Assembly: GCA_013339895.1 (NCBI GenBank)
Contig: JABACO010000013.1
Location: 5,009,823 to 5,073,822 of the forward strand
Source of the DNA: Ephydatia muelleri
Lineage: Eukaryota; Porifera; Demospongiae; Spongillida; Spongillidae
Length of the DNA stretch: 64,000 bases
Direction of reading: 5' to 3'
The position numbers and the translations under genes are program-made. Shown here piece after piece: positions 51,260-61,830 of this stretch. Under the pieces are notes generated by a model that saw nothing but the letters and a program-made list of their open reading frames with translations, searched no databases and had not been told where the DNA came from. Position 1 is the stretch's first letter. Each line of letters begins with the position of its first letter.

Positions 51260-51589
51260 TTCAGCTATTGAACCAGAGGGTGAGACACATATCTAGCAGC
51301 TGCATCATGACCCTACCTGTATTCACATCAAAGATGCATACAGTGAGAGGATTCATCTTTTTAACCCAGAACCATTTGATCCATCTGTCGCAAGTGAGAA
51401 AGCTTCATTTTTCATGTGGTCAACTAGAGACTTCTGAAAATCTACAGCCAATACACAATTCAAGATACAGGTTGTTTTTGTTCGAGCACAGGAATACAAT
51501 TTTGCTATTTCACTATCTGGAAAGTTGTCTTTGAATGAAGAGCTCAGATTATCACTAACGGCAACGGGGATATCATGATGTGTCAGCAC
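51260..51589 (-). pseudogene. hAT transposase N-terminal fragment (KIAA1586-like)
   Basis: Minus-strand reading gives DNFPDSEIAKLYSCARTKT, then LVDHMKNEAFSLATDGSNGS and LKRMNPLTVCIFDVN. These match the first third of KIAA1586/ZNF862-type hAT proteins (FPDSK-A-x-x-x-x-C-x-RTKT and TDGSND). It belongs to the same family as the 46.7-48.1 kb fragment but lies in the opposite orientation and carries a different part of the protein, so it is a separate insertion or a rearranged piece. A minus-strand ORF at 50059-50469 (MSSKLSKGSGASFRKAKR) could be a relic of its N-terminus, though it lies on the wrong side for a simple continuation. Confidence 0.65.
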
Positions 51590-51923
51590 TGTACTTCACC
51601 TTAACCTTTGCTCTTGTAACTTTACATATTTCCCTCCCTGATGCTCACAGCTCACCAAACACTGACAAACAATACACCTAAATTTATGCTTGCTGACAGA
51701 TGACGATTGAAAACATGACCATATCTTGCTCCAGTCTGAATAGGGTATTTACAGTAGCTGCACCGTCCAACTACTGGGGGTTCTATTGTTTCGATGTCAC
51801 TAGCCTCTTCAGAGAAATTTCCTCCATAACGCTTAATTATGTACGCATACACGTGGCAATAGACTCGACGTCTCCAGTGTTATCCGCTCTCGTTCCTAAG
51901 TCCCCAGACCTTTAGGTCGGAGT

Positions 51924-52377
51924 AGCATACGCGCATGCGTAAAATAGCTTTGAACATGGTCGTCCCCAGACTAACCCGCAAGCTGAGTAGTACAATGCTG
52001 CACATGACCTAATGCTGGAGATTTGTGGCAAGTGTGCGTGTGAGATGGAGAATCAGTGCAAATACGTTTGTCACACGCCTAATGCGTGTGACTTGGCATC
52101 TCTGTAATAATGGCCCCACTTGAACTCTGCAATCTGATTGGACTGCAATCCCCGTTGCAGCAGCCTGATAGGCATCGATGTCTATGATATTGCAGGCTGA
52201 CCTTTCGACAAACGCGAAGGTCGGGCCACGCCCACTGCATGGTTCTCGGACTGAAAACGCTATTAGACTATTTCTTACGAACTGAACATTTTGTCAGCGG
52301 CCACTATGACGTTTCATGCCAGGAACGTTATAAAAATCGGAATGTTGAATGACCAGCATACGCGCATGCGTAAAATA
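51924..52377. repeat. 408-bp segment bounded by 23-bp direct repeats
   Basis: The 23 bases starting AGCATACGCGCATGCG occur exactly at 51924-51946 and again at 52355-52377. The interval between is more GC-rich than its surroundings and has no recognised coding content. It could be a short retroposon with a long target duplication, or the remains of a terminal-repeat element. Confidence 0.6.
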
Positions 52378-53462
52378 TATATTTGTAGCAAAAATGATAT
52401 TTTAACATACATGAGTCATAATGTTAGTACAGTTTGGTACAAACTGTCAAACTGTTTCCATATGTAACAAAATGTTAGAACAATCTGTACCATATGTCAT
52501 GCTGAACGGATATGCCCAGGTTGTACCAGTTATGATACAAATACATGTATCATATAATGATAGGCATATGTCACATATCTAGTACAGAAAATTACTTTTG
52601 GCTGTGTTATTCATGATTCATATGCAGCAGTAATAAGAGAAAGTATGCAGTGCCTATTTACCAAAACGACCTTCAGCTGTACATGTGAGTCCGATATGTT
52701 GTTAACTATTGTGATTGTAGGTGTCTGTGTTACAAAAATTCAATTGCCACCAATCGCAATAATAAAATAGCACTGTCCAAAAGAGGAACTTTATGATTTC
52801 CGAACATTTAAATCGCATGAAATTTGCAAATATTGATGATATCAGATAGCAAAACATACAGTAGTCACTTCATGTCTCAGTAAGTTTGGAGGACTAAAAA
52901 ATGTTCAATTGGTATATAATTTATTGCATTGTCTAAATTATCTGCTGCAAGGTCATAGATGGACATATTAAATTTCACTGCATCATCATAATTATGTTTT
53001 ATTTTGAGACCAGTAGGCAACAACATACTGTGTTGTATTCATATTTAGGCCACACCAATAAAATGTTTCGTTTCTGGTTGAAATGCCTTCTTCGAAAGTG
53101 ATGCGAGTGGCGGGTTATTATTATTGGGTTTTAATATATACAGATTGCATTAAAAATATGGATATCAGGTCTCGTTCCCACATTCGGAAACTGGGCCCTC
53201 ATGAATTTGGATTATCTTTTGCAATCCGTTCAAGTTTAACGCAATACAGATAAATATCTGGGTTAAGCATCCTTCGAGGGATATAATCATGCCAACATTA
53301 TGTTTTCTACGTAACGTAGGACACATGAATTATAGGCACTCCATTTATAGTTGTTGGGCTTTACAAAGCTTTTTGCCTGGCAAGTGCTCTATAAATTTGT
53401 ATACATGTATACGAAAGTGTTATCTCTATGACTGTTGCTATCTGCGTTACCTGAGATGAGCC
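52378..53462. other. Unique-looking AT-rich sequence
   Basis: No ORF, repeat or motif was recognised. Confidence 0.35.
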
Positions 53463-53650
53463 CAGCAAAAAAATCTTAAGATCCTTAAGATTATTATAAG
53501 ATCTTATAATAAGATCAAATAAGATCTTACATGATTATGGGACTAAAAAGTTTCATAATCTTGTAAGATCTTACATACGATCCTGTAAGATCATACTAAG
53601 ATCTTTTATATTTTTAAGAAAGTATGAGCTATCTTACTAAGATCTTAAAT
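53463..53650. repeat. TAAGATCTTA-rich palindromic repeat
   Basis: About nine GATC sites occur in less than 190 bp, most within TAAGATCTTA or close variants. A hairpin forms from TAAGATCTTACATGATTATG and its mirror around 53530-53575. The left edge reads CCCAGCAAAAAAATCTTAAG. Confidence 0.8.
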
Positions 53651-53929
53651 TGTGCAAGGAAACTTTAATCTATACACATATATATTGCACACATACATAG
53701 GTCATTGTTCTGCCATTTGTTTTATTTTTGTGCCCAACATTTTTGGTTGCATTTTGTTTATGAATCTTTGCAGCTTCTTTGTTTTTTAGTTCCTTTTCCG
53801 AACTATTTGTCTGTGCATTCTATGTGTGGTAAAATGTTTTTGTACACTAAGTCAACAAAGCTGTGTGCAAATTATCCTAACCTTTCAATAGGCAAACCTG
53901 CTGCTTTTTACCTCACTATCACTTCACCG

Positions 53930-54283
53930 CTTAACCCAATCACTGTGACTGAAGTGGGGGTGAGGTGTGGGTCTTCTGCTCTGTTTGCTGAGGCGAGAAA
54001 GCATAATGCCAATGACTCAAAGTGTGCTGAGCTTGGATGGGTGTGCATTCCCTTAGCTGTGGAGTCATATGGATGCTGGGGCACAGAAGCACAACAATCC
54101 TTCTCGCGTCTTGCGGCTCGTCTAGCCATCCAAATGGGATGTAGCAAATCTCAGGCTACCACCATCGTGTACCAGAGGCTAAGCCTTATGCTCGTGAGAG
54201 CCAACGCTAGAGCCAACGCTAGAGCCAACGCTAGAGCCTTGCTCTCCCGTGCAAGGTTTTGGCAGTCGGAGGAGGGGGGTTGA
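53930..54283 (+). pseudogene. 3' end of a non-LTR retrotransposon ORF
   Basis: The translation KHNANDSKCAELGWVCIPLA, then ESYGCWGTEAQQSFSRLAAR, matches by memory the C-terminal tail that follows the reverse transcriptase in many invertebrate LINE-type ORFs (cysteine/E-S-Y-G-x-WG block). The reverse transcriptase itself is absent, as expected of a 5'-truncated insertion. The tail ends with an in-frame triplication encoding VRANARANARANARAL. The open frame runs upstream to 53705, but that part looks non-coding. Confidence 0.6.
54194..54238 (+). repeat. 12-bp tandem repeat inside the retrotransposon tail
   Basis: Three to four copies of AGAGCCAACGCT keep the frame and encode repeated Arg-Ala-Asn-Ala. 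Confidence 0.85.
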
Positions 54284-55500
54284 GGTGTGTGGGTGTGGGG
54301 TGGTTGCTGCTGTGACTTTGATTTTGTTGGTGTGCAGTACGGTGTATGTAAAATTTGTGTATATAAATAATGATATTTTTTATCTTACTGTTAAGAAATG
54401 GTCCATTAGCTTCAGCATTGCTGGGCTGCAGGCTCTGCAAGGTGAACATAATTAAACCCAGGTTTTGTAATTTATGAAATAAATACCTCAGATCTATTTT
54501 TTTTTTCCCCGTCCAAAAGGGCTTTCATCATACCCCTTATTTCCTTCAGGGTTTCGTTCATTGTACTCAAAAGTTCCTTCGAATAATCAACACATGGAGA
54601 TTAAGTATATGTGTTCCTGTTACCAAGTTTTGCAAAGGTGGATTTACATGTACATCTCACCTGTGCATTTGCATGAAATTGCTATGTCAACAAGCTTTGA
54701 CTTTAACTACTAGACCATGACAGTCATTGATTGGCAACATTCATTATGCATGCAAGCATGTGGCACAGTTAAATAATGTTCTTTGTTTAAAAAAAATTAC
54801 AATGTAAACTTAGTGTACCTTATTGGATAGGTCATATATTTGTCTGACAAAAGTGAGTCCTCAGCCTTATTTCTATGAACAATTGACTTGATTAATGCTG
54901 GTAATTCTGAATGGGCATGGCAATCATACATTCTTTCTCACAGTTGGTCCATCTTCTGATTCGAGGGAATAAAAGAGGGAGTTTTTGACTGAACAATAGC
55001 AAGAAGGAATAGTAGTTAAGAGGTTTACATCAATGCCTGGTCAGCTTTGTCAGTGGTGGTTAGCTAGATTAATGCAGGTAACATAATTAGCAATGTTACA
55101 TTAATTATCAAGTGTGACACAGAATTATTATCACTCGATACTGTCTCTTTGATATATGCAGCAAACTTTCCTAGACCAGGTCCATTGTACGATCGATTTT
55201 GGCCCAGACCCTTGTTACCTAATCTTTATTATGTGTATGTGTGTGACAGTGTGGGATATGTACTCTTAAAGTTATATATTTATATTTTTACTTCATATGA
55301 ATGGTGTACAGTTCTTTGTACACAAAGTAATAGGCAGTTCCTTTGCAAGTCTTCTGACTTAGAAGACTAAGAGTATGAAGCATTTGGCAGTAGCAGACCT
55401 GATTGCAGGGAAGGCATTTTTATGGAAGTCTTCCAAAGGAACACCCTACAATGTGAAACTGCTACGAGTTCCGTGATAAATAAAAACTCTGTGCATAAAT
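54284..55500. other. Intergenic, nothing recognised
   Basis: This stretch includes a T-rich run near 54497-54507. Small ORFs only, no family match. Confidence 0.35.
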
Positions 55501-55539
55501 TATGTGTTCTAATAGTCATATATAAACTGCAGACAAAAA

Positions 55540-55648
55540 ACCAACCGATCCAGGTGGGAAGTTAAGGAAGCTAGAGTGAGGCAGGAGGAGAATAGCCCTC
55601 TTTCATCGTCGGAGGATGATGATGGTTATGATTCAGCTGCGAGGAAGA
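55540..55648 (+). other. Possible upstream exon of the RAG1-like locus
   Basis: One plus-strand frame reads RWEVKEARVRQEENSPLSSS, then EDDDGYDSAARKRL. This is an acidic, Ser-rich stretch of coding-like character just upstream of the RAG1-like region. No splice boundaries were fixed, and it could belong to another unit. Confidence 0.25.
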
Positions 55649-55939
55649 GGCTATGATGGCACTGTCGCCAACATGACAACACAGGCACTGCCGTGCATAT
55701 GGCTTGCACGGGTAACAAGTGCATGGCCTGGCTCACGGCTGTATCATTAGGCCACTTAGTTCATAAATAGATTATTACGGTACATCTACCACCATCATAG
55801 CGACCGACCTAGCAACTGAGTTGCGAATGTATACAGCTTGGCTGCATGAAATAAGACTTAAATAGCATTGGAATAGGAGTTATTGTACATCAACTATGGC
55901 TGTTCTTATTCTGATTCCATGCACGCAGGACCGAATCCC

Positions 55940-58900
55940 CATCCTGATCCACTGCACACTTGTTGTAGTAGCCCTGGAGCGGTTAGACCATACTACATAA
56001 ACGAATACTTTTTCGACAACGTGCAGTTTTCCCTGGTGTGTACTCAATCTATTCGTGTTCCCAACTCAATAAAGAGCAAGGATTATCTTAGCAGGTATAA
56101 TGAGTTTTTTTTTTTTTTGTCAAAGCTGTGAGTAATTAATCGCGGTGTGTTTTTAGGCATTCGGTACCGTTTCATCCATTCAGCCATCGGTTATGCAAGA
56201 GCATGCAGACTTTTTGTTGAGGCTATGCAGGGTTTCTGGGGGTTATATCAACTCAACAAGAAGCACATCACCGTATACTGTTGTGCTAATGATGCCTCTG
56301 ATGTAAAGATGGTCTTTGGTATTAATCTTGCAACTGATACCTCTGCCAGTCATCCTGTATCGTTTTGCTACCTGTGCCATCAAGTTGTTACTGCATACAA
56401 AAATGCATTAGCTCATGGTAGGACGTACAAAGTGTGCACAGTAATGTTTGATGGTTGGGAGTCACATGGCAACAACATGTGCTGTGTATGTAAACATGGG
56501 AAAAGTAAAGAAAGGGGGAAGGCCAAGGAAATGCAAGCTCATTGTTCGACCAGGGAGACCTTTAGATGTTTCTTTGAGGAGACTTGTCAAGCACATTGAG
56601 CTCACTGCACCTCCTCCATTTGTGCCATTAACGTTACATCCACCAACCATAGCAGGGGATGTATCTCGGTTGAGTGCTGAATGTCCTGTATGCTTGGAAG
56701 TACTGAACAGCCCAATTGAGCTTGTTGAATGTGGGGCAATAGTCTGCTCCGATTGTTGCTGTACTTGGCTGAATCTGCGCCATGAACTACTGTGTCCATG
56801 TTGCTATGGTGATCACCTAAGAGATATTACCACAGTGCAAGCACCATGTAGTCTTGTTCTGGATGCTCTCAAGTGCATTCCTGTTATATGCAGCAAATGC
56901 AAAAACGAGATCCTGCTTTCAGACTATGCAACTCACTTGGGATCTGGTTGTGCATTTATGCCTGTATTTATTCTCAGCCATCCAGTCAACCAACCTCTGT
57001 CATCTATTGAGTCTCAGTTACAAACAAATTTAGTCAAACATTCACTTCTATCAAGTCCAACAAAAGGTGTGATAGTACTCAAAACACATGGACAGGTAGT
57101 TAAACTGTCGTGTATATTACAGGTCTTAATACATTTCTTTTTGTCAATTATTTAGCCACTTACCATGATGCAACTGAGTCGAGGGCAGGTTCCGTCCAGC
57201 TCTGCTTCACGGCAGTCCACAAAAAGGTGCACCCAAAGTTTGGGTGATATTCATAGATATGTCAGTGCCAATGACTCATTGCCACAGCTAAGTAGAGAAG
57301 TGATGTCCTGCACACCCTCAGACAGAAGCAAACTTCTACAGCTACAGAAAGCTGTGTGATTTCACAATCTATAGCAGATGCCTTAGCAATGAGGACGAAG
57401 CTTAACATTCTCTGGCACAAATTTCAAGCATTGAAAGGTTTCCACCTTTTGTAGTCCTAGATGTATTTATTATTACAATGTATTATTTTAGGTGGTTAAA
57501 AATGTGGTAATTGAGGTGGCTAGTGAAAAAAAGATGCATCACAAAGCTGATTAACTCCTTAGTGACAATTTCAAGCTGAGATGGTACCACTCTCATTTAA
57601 ACATCAGAAGTAGCAATATAATTAAACCTGCTCCATTTGCATATATCCCTCATTTGTGGGATAGGGTTGAGAACATTTTGGAACAGAGTGATGCAGGAAG
57701 GTGAGTGTACATGATTATTTGTAACAATACTCAGCTCAGTCCTTCAACATCAGGATTCATTGCCTTACCAGGCACAATGGTACCATTCCACAAAATGAGA
57801 TTGGGATAAAGGTTGGTGGTGACAAAGGTGGGGCAACATTCTTCTGAATGTTGAGGCTCCAAATTAGTGTGATCTCTATATTTGAAGGTCCTGATTCAGT
57901 CACCAACTTGCATATTTGCATGGATCAGTATGTTGAACAACTAGCTGAAATCAATCGTGAACATGAGTCTTACACATTGAATGTGTAACAACTAGTACAA
58001 TCCTATTCATTTGTAGAGAGAAAAACATTCGACTGTATTCATGTGAGGATTATGAATTTCTTTGTCGGTTTATCAGGTACAAGTGGTAAGATCAGTGTCT
58101 CCAATTCTATTTTGTTTCACATGTTCATTTCAGGTCGTGTTGCTGCTTGTATTGCTTAACAAGATCAGATGAACTTCAAGTACAGCCGTCCATTGATTCC
58201 ATTTTACACGTCCATAGGCGATTCATGCAATGTGGTGGGGATAAGTGAAAGGCAAAGGAATTAAATAATGTAATCCATGAACCTTTTTTCAAGTCAATTC
58301 CACTTACCCAGGTAATTATCTATTTATTTGTCTGGCATATTGTTTATAACATCTCAACTTGAAGGTCTGTCCTCCGGGGCTTCACATTACTTTTGAAGCA
58401 CTTTGTTTTGATGGAAGATGAGTGTCACATACTTGATCACAAATATTCCATGCTGGAGACTCACTGTGGTGACAGCTACAAGCAATACTGTTCCGATGTC
58501 AAGATGAAGCAGGAAGTGATGGAAAAACTTCATATTGTAAAAGAGAACATCCAGATGTTGGAGGAGATGCACCTCTCCTTTACTAATGAAGAACTGACTG
58601 ATGGCTACACATCAGTGATTGAAGATATATGCTTGGATATATCTGACATGAAAACTAGAGAGAAAGAGTTGGTAAGCTCAAAAGGTACATACAGTACAAC
58701 ATTAACATGAATACACATGTACTAGACATTGCTTGACGACAGTTGACAAAAGGCTTGAAAAAAACTTCCATAAGAATAAAGGTCCTTTTATAAAAGCTTT
58801 TGATACTGCTCTTGCTTCATTTCACATGCATCGACAAGCATATTATAGTGGCACATTTGTTGGTAACCATGCCCCACAAAGCATTAAAGGTAAAAATTGC

Positions 58901-59718
58901 CTGCTAAGTTCATTTATACATTGTAGTACCCTTCTCTATACAGCTCAATAACACCGAAAAGCTGTGCAGATGTCTAGTGTCCATTGCTGAAAAGCACTGT
59001 CCCTTACTCAACGCAGAAGTTGAATCCGTTAGTGATAAATACCTAACCATTTTTTTTGTTCAGAAAGTACCTTTGCATTTATGACAAAAATTTAGTTACT
59101 GACATAGAAATCAATGAACTGGGTAAGTTATAATTGGAAAACAAAGTTTAAGAATATCTCTTTCTGCAGAACTAAATATTCAAAGTTTTATGCACTTTTA
59201 TCGGAGCAATTTCCCTACCTCAAGTGTGATACCTAAAATGCATATACTGGAAGCACATGTTGTTCCATTTCTAAGATCTTGGCACGTTGGGGTTGGATTT
59301 TTAGATGAACAGGGTGTTGAGAGTATCCATCACTATTTTAAGAGGCTTGCATTGTCATACAATGCAGTACGAGACCCTGCCCAGAAATTATTGCTGATGC
59401 TCAAAGAACACATGCTTCATCTGACTCCTGAAAACATTTCTGCCAGGCCAAATGTGAAGAAGGTAAGGAAAAGCAAGTGACCTCCTACCATGGTGTTTTT
59501 CAGTTATGCCGTATGCTGTTCCACAATGCAATTACCTACATACGCATGACTCATCAATGACTTGTAATCCTCATAATATATCTTGTACATTGTAACGCAT
59601 GTTTTTGTTTTTCTCGTGCCAAGTGCCGCCTGTTTGAAGTGCACGGCAAAGTCCATACACAGCTCAACTGTCAAGTGGATATGTTCACTGATACAGTTCC
59701 GAAGTTGTCAGAAGTGTG
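55940..59718 (+). pseudogene. RAG1-like gene: RAG1 N-terminal zinc region plus divergent RAG1-type core
   Basis: Collinear RAG1 landmarks lie on the plus strand: HRLCKS..CRLF (56186-56215, RAG1 RLCQICGTSF); VFGINLATDTSASHPVSFCY (about 56312, RAG1 [20 protein letters not shown]); a GGRPRK basic patch; a RING-type domain (56682-56804, CPVC to CPCC); a C-x2-C-x11-H-x4-C finger (56889-56951); IKVGGDKGGATF (Asp at 57821, near RAG1 D600); DYEFLC; CLYCLTRSDELQ (58144-58179, RAG1 CTLCDATRLEASQ); PFFKSIP; GLHITF; FVGNH (RAG1 MNGNF); MHILEAHVVPFL (H-x4-H, RAG1 FHKTLAHVPEII); and DEQGVESIHHYFKRL (Glu at 59319, RAG1 E962). Several introns have clean GT/AG ends and keep phase (56094-56155, 57096-57154, 58313-58363). 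Frameshifts near 56203, 56510 and 57355 and a stop at 57552 make this copy probably dead. Confidence 0.75.
56682..56951 (+). other. RING-type domain and C2HC finger of the RAG1-like protein
   Basis: The cysteines fall in the RAG1 order: CPVC, C (in VECGAIVC), CSDC, CPCC, then CSKC...H...GC. The RING histidine expected between the third and fourth ligands (RAG1 CKHVFC) is Ala here (CGAIVC). The reading frame is open through this whole block. Confidence 0.75.
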
Positions 59719-60991
59719 ATTTCTGTGTTGTGTAGTGGGCACTAATTAGGCTCTACTGAGTATTTTATTTGATCAGTTGAACACTTGTTGCTGAGTGAGC
59801 CCTAATTAGGTATGTCAACTAGTCCATATGTTGGATAACACACCTGTTTCACATTTTAGTGTTACAGCTTGCTATCATTTTGCAGACCACCATGGAGGAG
59901 GGATGCTCCTATCAAGGGATCGAGATCATCCTTCCACCTACCAGCAAGAGAGATCACAATCGATCCCTCCCACTCAGCATTATTCCAGCACATGTACCTA
60001 GCCTCGGGAGTGCTTGACTCTTCAGTCAGATATGCGTGTTGTGTTGACACATTGGATACCGTATGCTGATGCTTACATTAGTGTGTGTGTGTGTGTGTGC
60101 TGCTGCTGTTCGATGGATATGGCATATACGTACACATGCACACAATGGCAGACAGATGTAGCAGTGTGCGAGCGTGCTCTGAGTACTGTATGCGTATGCC
60201 ACTCGTGAGTGTGCAAGCGCGTGTGCACACGCCTACGTCTGTTCGAACGAAAACTTTGAATGCAATCAGTTAAACCTGTATACCGGTAGATTGGTGCAAT
60301 ACTTCAGTTCTTCATTATACCTGCTTTTTTTTTTTTACATTACAAAGATTAGTAACACCATGACGAAGGCGATTTACCCCGACCCCGTTGCTAGGTAAAT
60401 ACAAAATTACTTTCTCCGGGGGGCGCGCGCACAAAGTGAACACCGGTTCAATGCAATGAAACAGCCTTATACGATCGTGATTGCAAAACACTCACAGAGC
60501 ATAAAATTATATAACTAGCCGCGGTCAAAATTGCGTGCGTGCTTGTGTCACCGCAACTCATTGTGGTGCCGGTGATGCGCATGAAAGAACTTGGGGAGAG
60601 GGGGGGGGGGGGGGGGGGGGGGTCTACATATATGCATGTACAAAAAGTTACGCGCAAGCTGTAACATCGATCAGTCGGTTATGATGCGCACACATGCATG
60701 CATGCTAATTGATTGCATGAAATTTATTTAGGTGCATTGCATGGCTTACTAGTCTCCTCAGTCCTAATTGGCCAGAGCTAAGGCAATGTCCTTTTAACGC
60801 GGTAGTTGTTTCCTTCTCTTCTTGCTCCTATAGATCACTTGAACAGTTAGCCACATACGCGCGTGCTAAGTGTAGGCCTACGCAATTGTGCTATGTAAAC
60901 TGTGGTTAGCTAGCTGAATAGCGTATTGTCTAAACTGATGTAGAATAAAAGTAATTCCGGTACACAAAATTGAATGCAATTTGAGACGGAG
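59719..60991. other. Intergenic with GT repeat and poly-G run
   Basis: This region holds GT repeats at about 60081-60098 and a run of about 23 G at 60600-60622. Opposed ORFs at 59862-60069 (62-66 codons) have coding-like composition, but no family is recognised. The last 200 bp look more GC-rich and may be a promoter for the short ORF at 60992. Confidence 0.35.
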
Positions 60992-61111
60992 ATGGCAGAA
61001 ATTGTTCCCTCGGAAGAAACTCATGCGCTGCAAACTTGTTCTGGTTCACGGAAGCAGTATCTGAGGGAAAGGTACCCATTCCTTAAACTACGCTTTGGAG
61101 GTCTGCATTAA
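60992..61111 (+). CDS. Short ORF, possible first exon of an unidentified plus-strand gene
   Basis: It starts MAEIVPSEETHALQTCSGSR and continues RKQYLRERYPFLKLRFGGLH to a stop after 39 codons. A GTACCC donor-like site after the codons for YLRER would cut it to a first exon. Charged, ordinary composition suggests real coding, but no downstream exon was found. I do not recognise the family. Confidence 0.25.
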   Translation: MAEIVPSEETHALQTCSGSRKQYLRERYPFLKLRFGGLH

Positions 61112-61329
61112 TGTATATGTGAATGTGGTAAACAGTGAACAAAGCATACATGTATATTGCACAGTTACGTTACTAGTATAGTTGAAATCATGATACTCTT
61201 CTTCTTTCCTGCTGTTTATACTACAATTAAAGTCAGCCAACCTATTTGAATAAATTTTGTATGAAATTAACAAGTCTTATATACAGAATTACGAACATTA
61301 TCTACGTTTCTAAAATAGATTCTTACACA

Positions 61330-61385
61330 TTATCAAAATCTTATTGAATCTTGTTAGATTTTTTTTGCTGGTTCTGAATGGGGCT
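61330..61385. repeat. Inverted relative of the TAAGATCTTA repeat terminus
   Basis: In reverse complement this reads CCAGCAAAAAAAATCTAACA, then AGATTCAATAAGATTTTG. This resembles the left edge of the 53463-53650 repeat (CCCAGCAAAAAAATCTTAAG), suggesting one repeat family. Confidence 0.45.
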
Positions 61386-61439
61386 GTTGTTTTTTTTTTT
61401 AACATGGCGGAGCGTGGTCTCATTGATCGAGTCAGTACG

Positions 61440-61467
61440 TACGTTATTTATTTATTTATTTATTTAT
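61440..61467. repeat. TTTA tetranucleotide repeat
   Basis: Five to six TTTA units lie just after a short ATGGCGGAGCG start-like sequence at 61405. Confidence 0.85.
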
Positions 61468-61548
61468 AATTGATATTCAAATCCATGCCACGAGTATTTT
61501 CCGCAAGTTTTCTGGTTCTAATCTCACGTCTGGCCCATGCAGTGCATT

Positions 61549-61830
61549 TAGAGTGGTTGAACTCTCGCTTCAATTAGCTGTTTCTCGTATTCTGCCTGCA
61601 GCAGCGCAGTGAGTTCAAGGCTCACCTTGTGGAGCACGTCATTCACCTTTGATGGAAATCCTCGTCAAATCGACCTTGAGAGGTCTTTGTGAGTGAGAGA
61701 CCTGGGGCCACAAATTTCGCATCGAGGCATTCTTTAGTGTAAGTGAGATGGTGTTTAATCTCGACAACTTTCTTAGACCAAGTTCTCACTTCTCTTAATC
61801 GCTTCTTGCACTCTACGAGAAATGTTCATG
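61549..61830 (-). pseudogene. Unidentified decayed coding segment
   Basis: Minus-strand reading gives LVECKKRLREVRTWSKKVVE, then IKHHLTYTKECLDAKFVAPG and DEDFHQR. After a one-base frame change it continues VNDVLHKVSLELTALLQAEY, then EKQLIEARVQPL and a stop at about 61549. Charged, helical composition in two abutting frames suggests a broken gene, or a single frame joined by a small intron (the junction reads AG-GTGAAT). The family is not recognised; a mobile-element accessory ORF is one possibility. Confidence 0.4.

Noticed and set aside
52020-52110. Short cysteine-rich peptide (EICGKCACEMENQCKYVC)
   Set aside because: It has no start context, signal peptide or splice support, and two stops follow at once. 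It is most likely chance.
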